Of a stretch of 64,000 nucleotides of DNA, positions 33,701 to 41,111 are shown one piece after another. Position 1 is the first letter of the stretch, and each line of letters starts with the position of its first letter. Source of the stretch: Pseudeuparius sepicola (Eukaryota > Arthropoda > Insecta > Coleoptera > Anthribidae); the NCBI GenBank assembly GCA_963920635.1, contig OY987300.1, positions 79,213,899 through 79,277,898 of the forward strand. Reading direction: 5' to 3'. The translations under genes were made by a program, and so were the position numbers. The notes under the pieces were generated by a model that worked only from the letters and a program-made list of their open reading frames with translations, was not told the DNA's origin and made no database searches.

Positions 33701-36700
33701 GGGCATTCAGCTAGATATTTCACTAAAAAATTTGAGCACTTTACTGCTTTTTATAAGTTTCATATTATTTTGTTATTAAATAATTAAAAATAGAATTTTC
33801 CCTTCTCTTGCATTTTTTGTCTGTGTTGATTACTTTTCTAGAAAAAAAAATAAAATATATTTTCTTGAAATCGGCATTAAAATGTCCCAAAATCGTCATT
33901 GAAAGCACAGAAATCGTACAATAATGTAGCCCATTATTGTACGATTTTTTCAATAAGTAGGCCTTGGCGAGATGTAAACATCAAACGTCAGACGCGGAGA
34001 AATCGCCCGTCAAAAGTGACCAAATATTCTTCCTATAGAAGCGCGATCCTTCAGTATACATATTTTAGTAAATTTGAAAATCAATAGATTTGTTGTGTAG
34101 GCTGCACAAGAAGCAGCAGTTTGGTTTTTCTGTCAGAAGGTGCCGTACATCATTATACTTGTCCTAGGTAGAGCGATCGGTAAAGTCAAGCAACGCCGCG
34201 CGTAGTCGGTTCGTGGACGGGTGATCCCTTATTATTATTTTCTTGCCTAATAAAACATTTTTTTTCCGATTTCAAGAAAAATATAATATGTACCTCGGCA
34301 CTGAAGTTCTTTTTATGACTCATGTGGTTTATTTGCCTCGGCCAGAGGCCTCGGCAACTAAACTCCGCATGAGTCATAAAAAGTTGAACTTCAGTGCCTT
34401 GGTACATAAATAACTATTATCTGGTCTTGTGTGAGGAATGAATGAATGAATTTATTAATAATAATTATTTTATTACATAATTATTATGAAAATGATAAAA
34501 TGCAGAAAATTGAGGTTATGATATTGAATCACAAAGTATAAAGGTTAGGTTGTATAGAATCAGCTAATACCAGAAATCGCTTACCAACTGGGGTTGGTAT
34601 TGTTTATAAATAATGTTTAAAAAGCTCATTTTAAATATCGACATATAAAAAACACACTTTGTTTAAAACTTGTTTAAACAATAGTTTTAAACTGTTGTTT
34701 AAAAGATGTTTGAAACAATAGTTTTAAACTATTGTTTTTGTTTTGTTTGAATTGATAAATTCCATTCCATTAAAATATTATTATAAGAACACATTTCACA
34801 TTTTGACAGATTTATTGTTCCTTTTTATTGTCGTCCACTTCCAAGAATTCAATTAAAAACAGTTTTAAACAGTGTTAAACACGATTTTTAAGCATGTTTT
34901 AAACACAAACCAGTTTTAAACAAAAACAAACAAAATTTTTGTTTTAAATTAGGACAACTAAAAAAAACACCAACCCTGTCAACACCCTTTGCCTTGACAG
35001 TTAATTTTAGGTATTTCTGTGGTTATGCCATATCGATACATGCATGTAAAAACATTGTAACTGACAAAAGTCTACTTTTCAGGAGAGAGGTTTGAAAATT
35101 TTGTCTATTAAAAATACTAATATGTTTTTAACTAATGGACATTTTTTGTACTTTTTTCAATAGAAGATTTTTAGATGAGTGAGTATTAACTACTATAGTT
35201 ACTTTTTCAGACAAGCGAGTTTTTCTTACCAAAAATTTCATCAATTTTAAGGTAAAATCATCGCACACAGCCCTTTACAATGTTTTTCTACCTAACAATT
35301 TTAAATATTAGTGCATTTGATTTTAAACAATTTCTGTGCAAAAACATTGTAACACCTTAGAATGTGTGGCTTTCTTAAAACAGATAATATCCATTTGATC
35401 TAACATACACATGCAAAAATTAAACGGTTGCAGGAAATTGTAAAACAGGTATCGTGTCTCAATAAAATTTTGTGTAAATACTGTAAATGCTGTTACCTTT
35501 AAAAAATCTTTTGATTTTACAATGTTTTAACAGTTGAACTAATGGAAAACCAAAATTGTAAGTGCCTTTACAACGTAAATTGTACAAATTATTGTAATTG
35601 TAATGAACTACTATGTTTTTACCGCTGAAAACGTACATTTTGTCAGATACAATGGGATGACACATGAAAAATTTTGGGGAAAAAAGCGAAATTGGATATT
35701 TTTATCCAAAAATATCGCGTACCTATACTAAAATCGAATAACTCTGACGCCTGATGTAAACAAGAGTACCATGTGTTGAGATATTCGCCAGAGCCGCACT
35801 CAGGCACGACCTTTATTTAATTTTAGACAAGGAAAGGAAAGGGAGAGAACGCCTAATAACAGCGCCCGCGGCCGTATTACCAGTGGCGTAGTATGAAACG
35901 CGTTCTTAGCAAATATCAGAAAAATGTTAAAAATGAAAAGGTAGCTAATTTTGACTTGCATGTAATTTGAAATATTGATATTTATTTGCAGATAATTTAT
36001 TTCCCAAATGTAAAGCTAGTGTCAAGTGCTGAAATATATTTATTTGCGGCGATTTCGAATCAATAAAAATAAAATAAATAATGCACGACCATGGAAACCA
36101 GCCATTTTATGAAACTAACATAATCCATTAAGAAATTTTCAATAAAGATGATGTTAAAAAATAATTATATTGGTCCTATTTACAAACAAAACAATGCACT
36201 TTATCATACTAAAAGGTAGAAGGAATTTGAAGAAGTTATATTGAGAAATAATAAAGTTTTGGGGCTTCTTTCAAAGGTAGCTTGTTAAATATTTACCTGT
36301 GAAACGAAATCCCGGGCTCTTGCTTTTCACTTCTGCTTTTGCAACCAAACGCTGAACAATTCACCATTGTAAGAGTATATTTTCCCCTTAATCACTGTTA
36401 ATTTTAATTCACAAATTCTCAAAATTAACTCACAAGGTACTCGCTTTGTCTGCCACATATAAAATGGCCGCCGTTCAAAACGACGTAACAAAATCTATAC
36501 ACGGCAGGACAGGCAAGCGCGGTGTCCTCTCTCTTGTCTAAGATTTTTTTTACTTTTACAATTGTTTGCATTAAAAAATTTCAGAAAAAATTTATTAGCC
36601 TAATTAAGATGGTTCAAAACATCGATAAAATTATCTGTGGCAGTGTCTAAATTGCCGATGACAATTTTTCCAAAAATTTCCTATTAGTAAATGTCTAACA

Positions 36701-39638
36701 TACATGAAAATTATTTTGGAAATATTGGTAAACAACGCATATAAAAATAACAAGATAGAACCGCATAAATACACTTGCTATCGAGTACATCCCTGTTGCC
36801 AGGCGCGCTTTGAGTCGGGTGATATTTTATGGCCTATCGACCAATCGCCTTATTTCATCAACACGTCAACACGTGCCTTTATTTACACCAGGCGTCAGAG
36901 ATATTCGGTCTGGGTATAGACGAGGCACACGGGATAGAAGGCCTGCAGACTCGATCGATGACGTCACACACTCAGGCCGATTCTAACTAAGATATTCTAT
37001 GCGTTGCGGTATTTTGGGGAGTTTCAGAGCCATTTTTTTTATTTTCCAGATTATTTATTGACACATACCATAAGAAACTGAAAAATGTTATGCACGACAG
37101 AAAATAAATCATTCTAAACAATTAAGTTCGTAGTAATAAACATAATAAACTCAATGAAATTCAACAATTATTAAAGGTGGCTTTATGCAGCACTCATTAT
37201 CGCTTCTCCATCACCCCATTATCATTTTATAGAGCAGATTACTGCAGATTAAAAATATAAAAGTGGGTCATCTTCTAATGAGATAGTAAGAAATTTTAAG
37301 GAAATGAAAACTGCATAAAAATCTCGTGCAACAAGCAACATTATAAGCATTTATCTTTTTATTAATGACAATGAAGCGGCAGTGAAGTGATAATACGTAG
37401 AAACAAACATAATAAGTTCAATGAAAATTAAAAAAAAAAACATTTACACGCAAATTGCTTTAGCGATTAAGTACGTAGAAATAAATATAATATAACTTAC
37501 TGGCTAATTTCTTTAATTTTCTCTCTGCCTTTTGCACCATTATTCTATCATTTCGAATCTTTCAATAATTATCGAGATGTACACTGTTCACTTTTAATTG
37601 GACACAAATCAATAAAAAAAGATTTGTTGGGATATTTTCAAAAAAAAATTTTTTATACAAAGGTCTTCAAATTGCGCAACTTTCTACGTGAACACATTTG
37701 TCAAATTGCAATTCCAGGGCCGGCTAAGATTTTTTTAAACCCCGATTTTCACAAAATCTATTTAGGCATTTTTTTTATTTAAAATCTGACCATACAGCGT
37801 TAATTAGGACCCTCTAAAACCCTTAAGTTCAAAATTTTAACTAAAAATATACAGGGAGTTCGGTTTTACAGCGCCTTAAAGTTGCGCAAAGTAGTGATTT
37901 CGAGGGCCCCTGGAGAGTCAAGCGTGCCATGGAGTGATTTTAAAACAATTGAAGAATTAACAGGACCACCCAAAGTATTGATGGACGAGACTGCAAGAAA
38001 AAATAATACAGGATGTTTTTCTCTACCGCTGCTGAAAGTTCAGACTTTTTTCGAATTTTATATAAAAATCGTCCTAGGAACATAAACGAGCTACAACAAA
38101 AAATAATTGAAGCTTGCGATTCCGTAACAATAGATGAGTTAAGACGAGTTGTTTCTAATAACAAAAAACGTCTTGAAAAATGTATTACGTTAGAAGGCGG
38201 TTATGTTGAAAAAACCCTGATAGTTTAAGATCTAAAATTTTTGTTATTTTATTGTTAAGATTAAATAAATTTTGTTATTAGTAACTTTGTTTCAAAAAGC
38301 ACGGCAAATTTGATCGGAATACAAATCGAAAAAAGTCTGAACTTTCAGCAGCGGTAGAGAAAAACATCCTGTATTATTTTTTCTTGCAGTCTCGTCCATC
38401 AATACTTTGGGTGGTCCTGTTAATTCTTCAATTGTTTTAAAATCATTCCATGGCACGCTTCACTCTCCAGGGGCCCTCGAAATCACTACTTTGCGCAACT
38501 TTAAGGCGCTGTAAAACCGAACTCCCTGTATATTTTTAGTTCAAATTTTGAACTTAAGGGTTTTAGAGGGTCCTAATTAACCCTGTATGGTCCGATTTTA
38601 AATAAAAAAATGCCTAAATAGATTTTGTGAAAATCGGGGTTTAAAAAATCTTAGCCGGCCCTGGAATTGCAATTTGACAAATGTGTTCACGTAGAAAGTT
38701 GCGCATTTTGAAGACCTTTGTATCAAAAAAAAATTGAAAATATCAAAACAAATCAATTTTTTTATTGATTTGTGTCCACTTAAAAGTGAACACCCTGTAT
38801 GTTTGCCAGTGTAGCCAAACATTTTACAATTAACTGATGATAGGATACATCGCAAGAACAATAATTATTTCCTTCTATTATCAACGACATATTTTGAGAG
38901 AAATTTCCAGTAGTTTAACAAATCTGTATTTAATTACGTATTGCCCGTTTTTTAAATTAAATGATGATATACGGTCTGAATACCCGAATTGCGCTAAACA
39001 CAATATAAGAAAGGACAACTGAATATGAGGATTTGTAGCTGTATATGCACGAACACCGTGCCGTAAAGCCGCGTGCCTCGGTGCGCCTCGACTGAGAACT
39101 GAGAGCGTGAACGAGGCATTTGGCATGGCCTGATAGTGTGACGTTGCGGCGGACGGGAGGGGATGACCGCAGCGCAGGCCTTCTATCCCGTGTGCCTCGG
39201 TATAGAGCCCAGAAATGGGTTAAAAGCGAAAATGTCGAAAATGCCGCTCGGAGGTCGTAACCGCGCCCCGTGTCGCCCGTTTTCCAGGACGTGATGGTGG
39301 TCGGCGAGCCGTCCCTGATGGGCGGCGAGTTCGGCGACGAGGACGAGCGCCTGATCACGCGCCTCGAGAACACCCAGTACGACGCGGCCAACAGCCTCGA
39401 GCACGACGGGCACGCGGGCGGCCCGCCATTCGCCGGCGGCGGCGGCGGCTCGCCGGGCGGCGGCGGCGGCGGCAACGGCCCGCCGGGGGGGCCGCCGCCG
39501 CCGGGGCCGCCCCCGCAGAACTCGTGGGCGGGCGGCGGCGGCGGCCCGCCGCCGCCCCCGCCCACCAACGACCGCCCGCCGCCGCCGCCGCCCGACCAGC
39601 CGCCCGACAAGAAGTCGCCGGCGGTGGGCGGGCCGTGA
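18657..39638 (+). CDS. Chip: Chip / LIM domain-binding protein (LDB1 homologue), seven exons; N-terminal end missing
   Basis: Nuclear cofactor that dimerises and bridges LIM-homeodomain and LIM-only proteins, GATA/bHLH factors and SSDP at enhancers. Exons: 18657-18750, 18898-19000, 22868-23040, 25256-25465, 30832-30955, 33343-33470, 39288-39638; all introns GT-AG and phases agree, giving 393 residues. Order: RHTPY...DYRIYELNKRL start, dimerisation (LIM_bind) domain with DNLWWDAFATEFFEDD and ITLDCDQCTMVT, the LCCD (ELMSRHKAYALSPRDCLK), nuclear localisation signal KRRKRK, LIM-interaction domain VMVVGEPSLMGGEFGDEDER, then a Gly/Pro-rich tail. LDB1 is about 375-410 residues, so only a short N-terminal piece is missing, probably in an upstream exon not found. 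Introns hold most of the window's transposons, including an array copying exon 3's acceptor. Confidence 0.93.
18898..19000 (+). CDS. Chip: Chip exon 2
   Basis: Acceptor TTTTTCCAG/GATAG, donor ATATA/GTAAGT. Encodes DSDNLWWDAFATEFFEDDAS and LTLAFCLDDGPKRY, core of the dimerisation domain. Ends in phase 1. Confidence 0.95.
19434..19505 (+). pseudogene. tRNA-Pro-derived tRNA-like sequence, anticodon UGC
   Basis: The anticodon arm CTCGC-TTTGCGT-GCGAG and T arm CTGGG-TTCAAAT-CCCGG match insect tRNA-Pro, where the loop is normally TTTGGGT (UGG). Here one change makes the anticodon UGC (Ala). The acceptor strands (ACCTCAA against TTTTGGC) pair poorly. The B box GGTTCAAATCC is canonical and a run of seven T follows at 19508. 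Probably a tRNA pseudogene or SINE head in Chip intron 2. Confidence 0.6.
19506..19877. other. Chip intron 2, AT-rich, no feature seen
   Basis: Between the tRNA-like sequence and the 19878 MITE. No coding content or paired repeats noticed. Confidence 0.4.
19878..20507. mobile_element. 0.63-kb TA-flanked MITE in Chip intron 2
   Basis: CAGGGTGAGTCAGAATGTAT at the left is mirrored by the right end TACATTCTGACTCACCCTG; the arms (about 120 bp) share the GGTGGTTTTAAA and GGGCTTTTGGACC-type blocks. TA on both sides. Its right half (20208-20507) is part of the downstream tandem unit. Confidence 0.8.
20208..22886 (+). repeat. Tandem array, six units of 447 bp, duplicating the exon 3 splice acceptor
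   Basis: Units start at 20208, 20655, 21102, 21549, 21996 and 22443. Each holds the right half of the MITE (300 bp), 125 bp of intron ending TTGTCATTCTAG, and the first 19 bp of Chip exon 3 (CTATCGGAAGGACGCTGAT); the first five then have CCT and return to CTACAC. Acceptor copies start at 20633, 21080, 21527, 21974 and 22421; the real exon starts at 22868. Units are nearly identical; units 3 and 4 share TACTGTTGGG where the others have TACTATTGGG, indicating recent, stepwise duplication. Confidence 0.97.
22868..23040 (+). CDS. Chip: Chip exon 3
   Basis: Acceptor CATTCTAG/CTATCGG, donor ACCAAG/GTAAGG. Encodes TIGRTLIPRYFRSIFEGG through THHGKPLFTK of the dimerisation domain. Phase 1 in, phase 0 out. 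Its first 19 bp and acceptor are copied five times upstream. Confidence 0.95.
23135..25085. repeat. 1.95-kb foldback filling Chip intron 3
   Basis: Outer arms 23135-23616 and 24378-25085 are inverted copies: GGGTGATCTTTTAGGGGTGG at about 23247 against CCACCCCTAAAAGATCACCC at about 24959, and the ACCGATTTTTTGGTTTTTAA block on both sides. They meet at ATCGATATCGAT when the inner element is removed. Intron 3 is 2215 bp and the foldback is 88 percent of it, so the transcript could form a very large hairpin here. Confidence 0.85.
23617..24377. mobile_element. Inner foldback inserted at the centre of the 23135-25085 palindrome
   Basis: Begins CAATGCGTCCCGGAAAATAA and ends in the mirrored TTATCCAGGACACACTG, flanked by TA. 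Arms of about 350 bp contain GGATCTTGCAAACGATGAGA and its complement. A single arm also occurs at 17647-18030. No transposase. Confidence 0.8.
25256..25465 (+). CDS. Chip: Chip exon 4
   Basis: Acceptor TTTCCCCGCAG/GTTTG, donor CTTCGG/GTAAGT, exactly 70 codons, phase 0. Encodes VCTEGRLILEFTFDDLMRVR and ends NITRQGITNSTLNYLR, strongly conserved in LDB proteins. It is much more GC-rich than its introns. Confidence 0.96.
25466..26016. other. Chip intron 4, first part, no feature seen
   Basis: Ordinary intronic sequence before the 26017 element; no repeat or coding signal recognised. Confidence 0.4.
26017..27149 (+). mobile_element. TA-flanked foldback derived from a DUF4817 transposon
   Basis: Ends CAGGGTGTAACTGAACTGAT and AGTTCAGTTACACCCTG with TA on both sides; arms of about 390 bp (26017-26400 / 26770-27149). 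The core at 26551-26640 still reads FEELTDMHFCYGLASGNN, the start of a DUF4817 transposase, so this is an internally deleted derivative. Confidence 0.8.
27272..28224 (-). pseudogene. Tc1-like (DD34E) transposase pseudogene
   Basis: Minus-strand start MSRGKAVSEEISNVIIHLHS at 28224 gives the N-terminal helix-turn-helix; the middle is broken by stops and frameshifts. The C-terminal 158 codons (27272-27748) are open and contain WGSTSARG, FQQDGASCH and SSPDLSPIETLW: 34 residues separate Asp and Glu, the DD34E spacing of Tc1. It lies in Chip intron 4, antisense to the gene. Confidence 0.85.
28225..29794. other. Chip intron 4, middle, mostly featureless
   Basis: AT-rich. One small acidic frame at 28593-28751 (MDEVEDEMFQALISAEDLPR...) has no recognised family or supporting splice signals. 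Nothing else seen. Confidence 0.35.
29803..30768 (-). mobile_element. hAT element 63 bp upstream of Chip exon 5
   Basis: Eight-bp target duplication GATGTATA at 29795-29802 and 30769-30776. Ends CACGGGCGTAGCCAGG and, complemented, CACGGGCGTAGCCAAGG, followed by G-runs. Minus-strand fragments of a ZMYM-type hAT protein (30257-30499 and 29992-30192) remain; most of the transposase is deleted. Confidence 0.9.
29992..30192 (-). pseudogene. hAT C-terminal dimerisation fragment
   Basis: Reads STATPERSFSSLRRLKNYLR then RLNGLALMNIHY, the highly characteristic hAT C-terminal motif. A further minus-strand scrap at 30257-30499 (GMDYWKKWCSQGQGV) belongs to the same deleted transposase. Confidence 0.85.
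30832..30955 (+). CDS. Chip: Chip exon 5
   Basis: Acceptor CTCGTTGCAG/CTGTG, donor CCACCGG/GTAAGC. Encodes LCVILEPMQELMSRHKAYAL through KWQRMVAPP, the LDB1/Chip conserved domain that contacts SSDP/SSBP proteins. Ends in phase 1. Confidence 0.96.
31119..31317 (+). repeat. Direct duplication, left copy
   Basis: CGGTTATCATCCATTCTGCC through AGAGACAGAATGTGAGGTAATG; a diverged direct copy is at 32916-33117 on the other side of the 31329-32913 element. Confidence 0.75.
31329..32913 (+). mobile_element. Partial copy of the 58608 hAT MITE, split by another insertion
   Basis: 31329-31521 matches the left part of the 58608-59136 element (GGGACTCTTTAAAGTAAGGG...) and 32655-32913 matches its right part, ending GAAATGCTGGGTCCC without the terminal repeat. 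The 1.1 kb between (31522-32654) is extra; it has repeated TTCGAATAC motifs at 32470-32580, of a kind seen at hAT sub-terminal regions. Confidence 0.65.
32916..33117 (+). repeat. Direct duplication, right copy
   Basis: CGGTTATCGTCCATTCTATC through AGAGACAGGATGTGAGGTGATG; matches 31119-31317 at roughly 90 percent by eye with a few indels. Confidence 0.75.
33343..33470 (+). CDS. Chip: Chip exon 6 (nuclear localisation signal)
   Basis: Acceptor CTTGTTGTAG/AGTCAC and donor TCGCAG/GTAGGA keep the frame from exon 5. Encodes ESQRPANKRRKRKGSNSGG and ends NKKRSPGPNFSLASQ: two basic clusters and a Ser-rich linker as in LDB1. A closer CAG at 33350 would break the frame, which is why 33343 was chosen. 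Confidence 0.88.
33911..33947. repeat. Perfect 16-bp hairpin
   Basis: AAATCGTACAATAATG, loop TAGCC, then CATTATTGTACGATTT. In Chip intron 6; no flanking element ends or terminator T-run. Confidence 0.8.
34173..34226 (+). pseudogene. 5S rRNA-like fragment
   Basis: CGATCGGTAAAGTCAAGCAA followed by CGCCGCGCGTAGTCGG and GTGGACGGGTGATCC follows the internal promoter region (A box to C box) of animal 5S rRNA. The 5' part is too diverged for a full gene, so it is a 5S pseudogene or the head of a 5S-derived SINE (SINE3 type). Confidence 0.6.
34289..34408. repeat. 120-bp imperfect hairpin
   Basis: TGTACCTCGGCACTGAAGTT and TTTTTATGACTCATG are mirrored by CATGAGTCATAAAAAG and AACTTCAGTGCCTTGGTACA, with a GGCCTCGG-type inner stem near 34340. 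Could be a very short MITE. Confidence 0.75.
34650..34940. repeat. TTTAAAC-rich palindromic cluster
   Basis: About a dozen copies of TTTAAAC or its complement, several as GTTTTAAAC or TGTTTAAA, in both orientations across 290 bp. No element ends identified. Confidence 0.6.
35746..36906. mobile_element. 1.15-kb inverted-repeat element
   Basis: CGAATAACTCTGACGCCTG on the left and, complemented, CGAATATCTCTGACGCCTG on the right; a second inverted pair (TTAGACAAGGAAAGG / CTCTCTCTTGTCTAAG) lies inside. No transposase. Its right edge almost touches the next element, so exact ends are uncertain. Confidence 0.6.
37582..38797. mobile_element. Nested foldback (outer 37582-38797, inner 37852-38528)
   Basis: Outer ends CACTGTTCAC and GTGAACACCCTG; inner ends CAGGGAGTTCGG and CCGAACTCCCTG, each beside TA. 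Outer arms share CCAGGGCCGGCT with the element at 41112-42369, which has the same inner/outer design. Confidence 0.8.
38046..38228 (+). pseudogene. Transposase C-terminal remnant
   Basis: Reads NINELQQKIIEACDSVTIDE followed by RRLEKC-like VVSNNKKRLEKCITLEGGYV and a stop: the C-terminal helical tail of DUF4817-type transposases. All that is left of coding sequence in the foldback core. Confidence 0.6.
39288..39638 (+). CDS. Chip: Chip exon 7 (LIM-interaction domain and Gly/Pro tail)
   Basis: Acceptor CGTTTTCCAG/GACGTG, phase 0; stop TGA 39636-39638. Encodes DVMVVGEPSLMGGEFGDEDE and RLITRLENTQYDAANSLEHD, the LIM-interaction domain, then a low-complexity tail of Gly5-6 and Pro4-7 runs ending SPAVGGP. 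The exon is over 75 percent G+C in an AT-rich region. The tail differs from vertebrate LDB1 and its length may vary between individuals. Confidence 0.93.
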   Translation, partial: DVMVVGEPSLMGGEFGDEDERLITRLENTQYDAANSLEHDGHAGGPPFAGGGGGSPGGGGGGNGPPGGPPPPGPPPQNSWAGGGGGPPPPPPTNDRPPPPPPDQPPDKKSPAVGGP

Positions 39639-39908
39639 GGGCGCGGCCGCGGGCGGGGCCGCGGCAGGCCGCCGGCCAGCCGGGGCGCGCGCTCCGCCCG
39701 CGGGGGCGGCGGCGCCGCCGGCCCCGCGGCGGCCGCCCCGCCCCCGGCCCAGCAGCAGCAGCAGCAGCAGCAGCACGAGGAGGCGGCGCGGCGCGCCGAG
39801 GAGGCGTGGCGGGCGGCGGCGGCGGCGTGGCCGCCCGCGCTCGCCGCCGCCGCCGGCTGGCTGCTGCAGCCGGCCTGCTGGCCGGACCGCTGCGGTAGGT
39901 GCGACTAA
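39639..39908 (+). other. In-frame open extension after the Chip stop, with (CAG)8
   Basis: In the frame of exon 7 the sequence past TGA stays open for 89 codons to TAA 39906-39908: a Gly/Arg-rich stretch, eight Gln (39750-39773), then an Ala-rich segment with HEEAARRAEEAWR and a Trp/Cys-containing end. Very high G+C alone keeps several frames open, so coding status is unproven. GTGAGG overlapping the stop and GTAGGT at 39894 resemble splice donors. Confidence 0.4.
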
Positions 39909-40834
39909 GGGGCGCGCGGGACCGGCGCCGGACGGTTCCTCCGTGTCGGTCGATACCCGGAGGTTTTTTAAAGTTTTTGTTGCGATAACATTAAAGTTTT
40001 TTGTTGCCGTTTCGTTTTTAATAGATAAAATTCTCTTTTAACTTATCGAGTGAACATTCCACGTATTTTCGAGTGTTTTGTAGTGCCAATCATCACGATA
40101 CGAGTCCGTTGGTAATGGGGTTGTTGCACTAAGTTAAAATAAAGGTGTAAACTTCTCTTTTCTAAGCGAGAAAGCTATTTTTTCTTCCTGTATTCAAGTT
40201 TTATTCAAATACAATTTGTAACAAAGCCGCTATTGCATTTTAAAATATAAGTTTCCAACAGTGACGTCATTAAGCGGCTTTCTAGGTATTTTAGTATTGT
40301 TTCGTCGACAAATTGGTAGTTGCAGTCAGTAAAACGTCATTCAGGACAGTTGTCAGCTTGTATGTATGTTTTTTGGTTCGTATTTTTCAAGAATTCCCGA
40401 AAATCTCATGAAATGTTTCACAATGACGGAACTGATCGACAGGTGAAACATAAAAAGAAAGGTTATAATATGATTTTTTCCACAAAAATCATAAGTTTTT
40501 TGTCAACGGAACCAGATAACCATTGTTGCTGAAAGAAGCACCAACATTTTGAACTGAAAATAACTAATTTTTCAAAAAGCCGCTTGATGACGTCGCATAA
40601 ACAGAAAATAATTATTTCTAGGCTTAGATAAACTCAAAACGAAAAATCCAAAAATACGGGTCCGATATTTTTGTTCATAGATTTCATTTTTATAATAACA
40701 AAAATAGGTGCAACTTCCCCATTATTTAACCTCAAAAAAGAGACGAAAGTTCCGCCCTATCGATATCCTTGTTTGTCAGCGCCACCAAAATAATAAAAGC
40801 AGTTTCTATGGAACGCCGTTTTAACATTTATTAT
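39909..40834. other. Chip 3' untranslated region and downstream spacer
   Basis: G+C falls sharply after 39930. An AATAAA hexamer at 40138-40143 is the first good polyadenylation signal. Nothing coding is recognised up to 40834. Confidence 0.45.
40138..40143 (+). promoter_or_regulatory. Candidate Chip polyadenylation signal
   Basis: AATAAA about 500 bp after the stop codon, first canonical hexamer downstream. Confidence 0.5.
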
Positions 40835-41111
40835 ACTCGGGAGCCATGTATCATAAAAATTGAATTTTCATTATCGAATTCGAGAATTTTTATGGTACAA
40901 TTTCTATTATCTGATAAATAAAATTGTCAAGGTCATTATTTTTAGGGTATAATTTCTATTACGTCATTTGATAATAAAAATTCGATTCTCGGTCTCGCTC
41001 TTTCAACAGTCTTCCATAGGCACTCTTCCAAGCTCAATAATTTTTATGGTATAATTTCTATTATCAAATTCGATAATAGAAATAGTATCATAAAAATTAA
41101 TTTAATTTATA

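Larger units (their letters stand above)
36921..39199. mobile_element. 2.28-kb element with novel-looking ends, 88 bp upstream of Chip exon 7
   Basis: CGAGGCACACGGGATAGAAG at the left is mirrored exactly at the right end, and GTATAGA (36914-36920, 39200-39206) flanks it directly. A 7- or 8-bp duplication suggests a hAT- or P-type mechanism. The composite foldback at 37582-38797 is nested in it. No transposase recognised. Confidence 0.75.

Noticed and set aside
39183..39898. Long open frames on the minus strand and in shifted plus frames
   Set aside because: They exist because the Chip last exon is extremely GC-rich and poor in stops; their peptides are low-complexity Arg/Ala/Pro/Gly. Only the frame with the LIM-interaction motif is supported.
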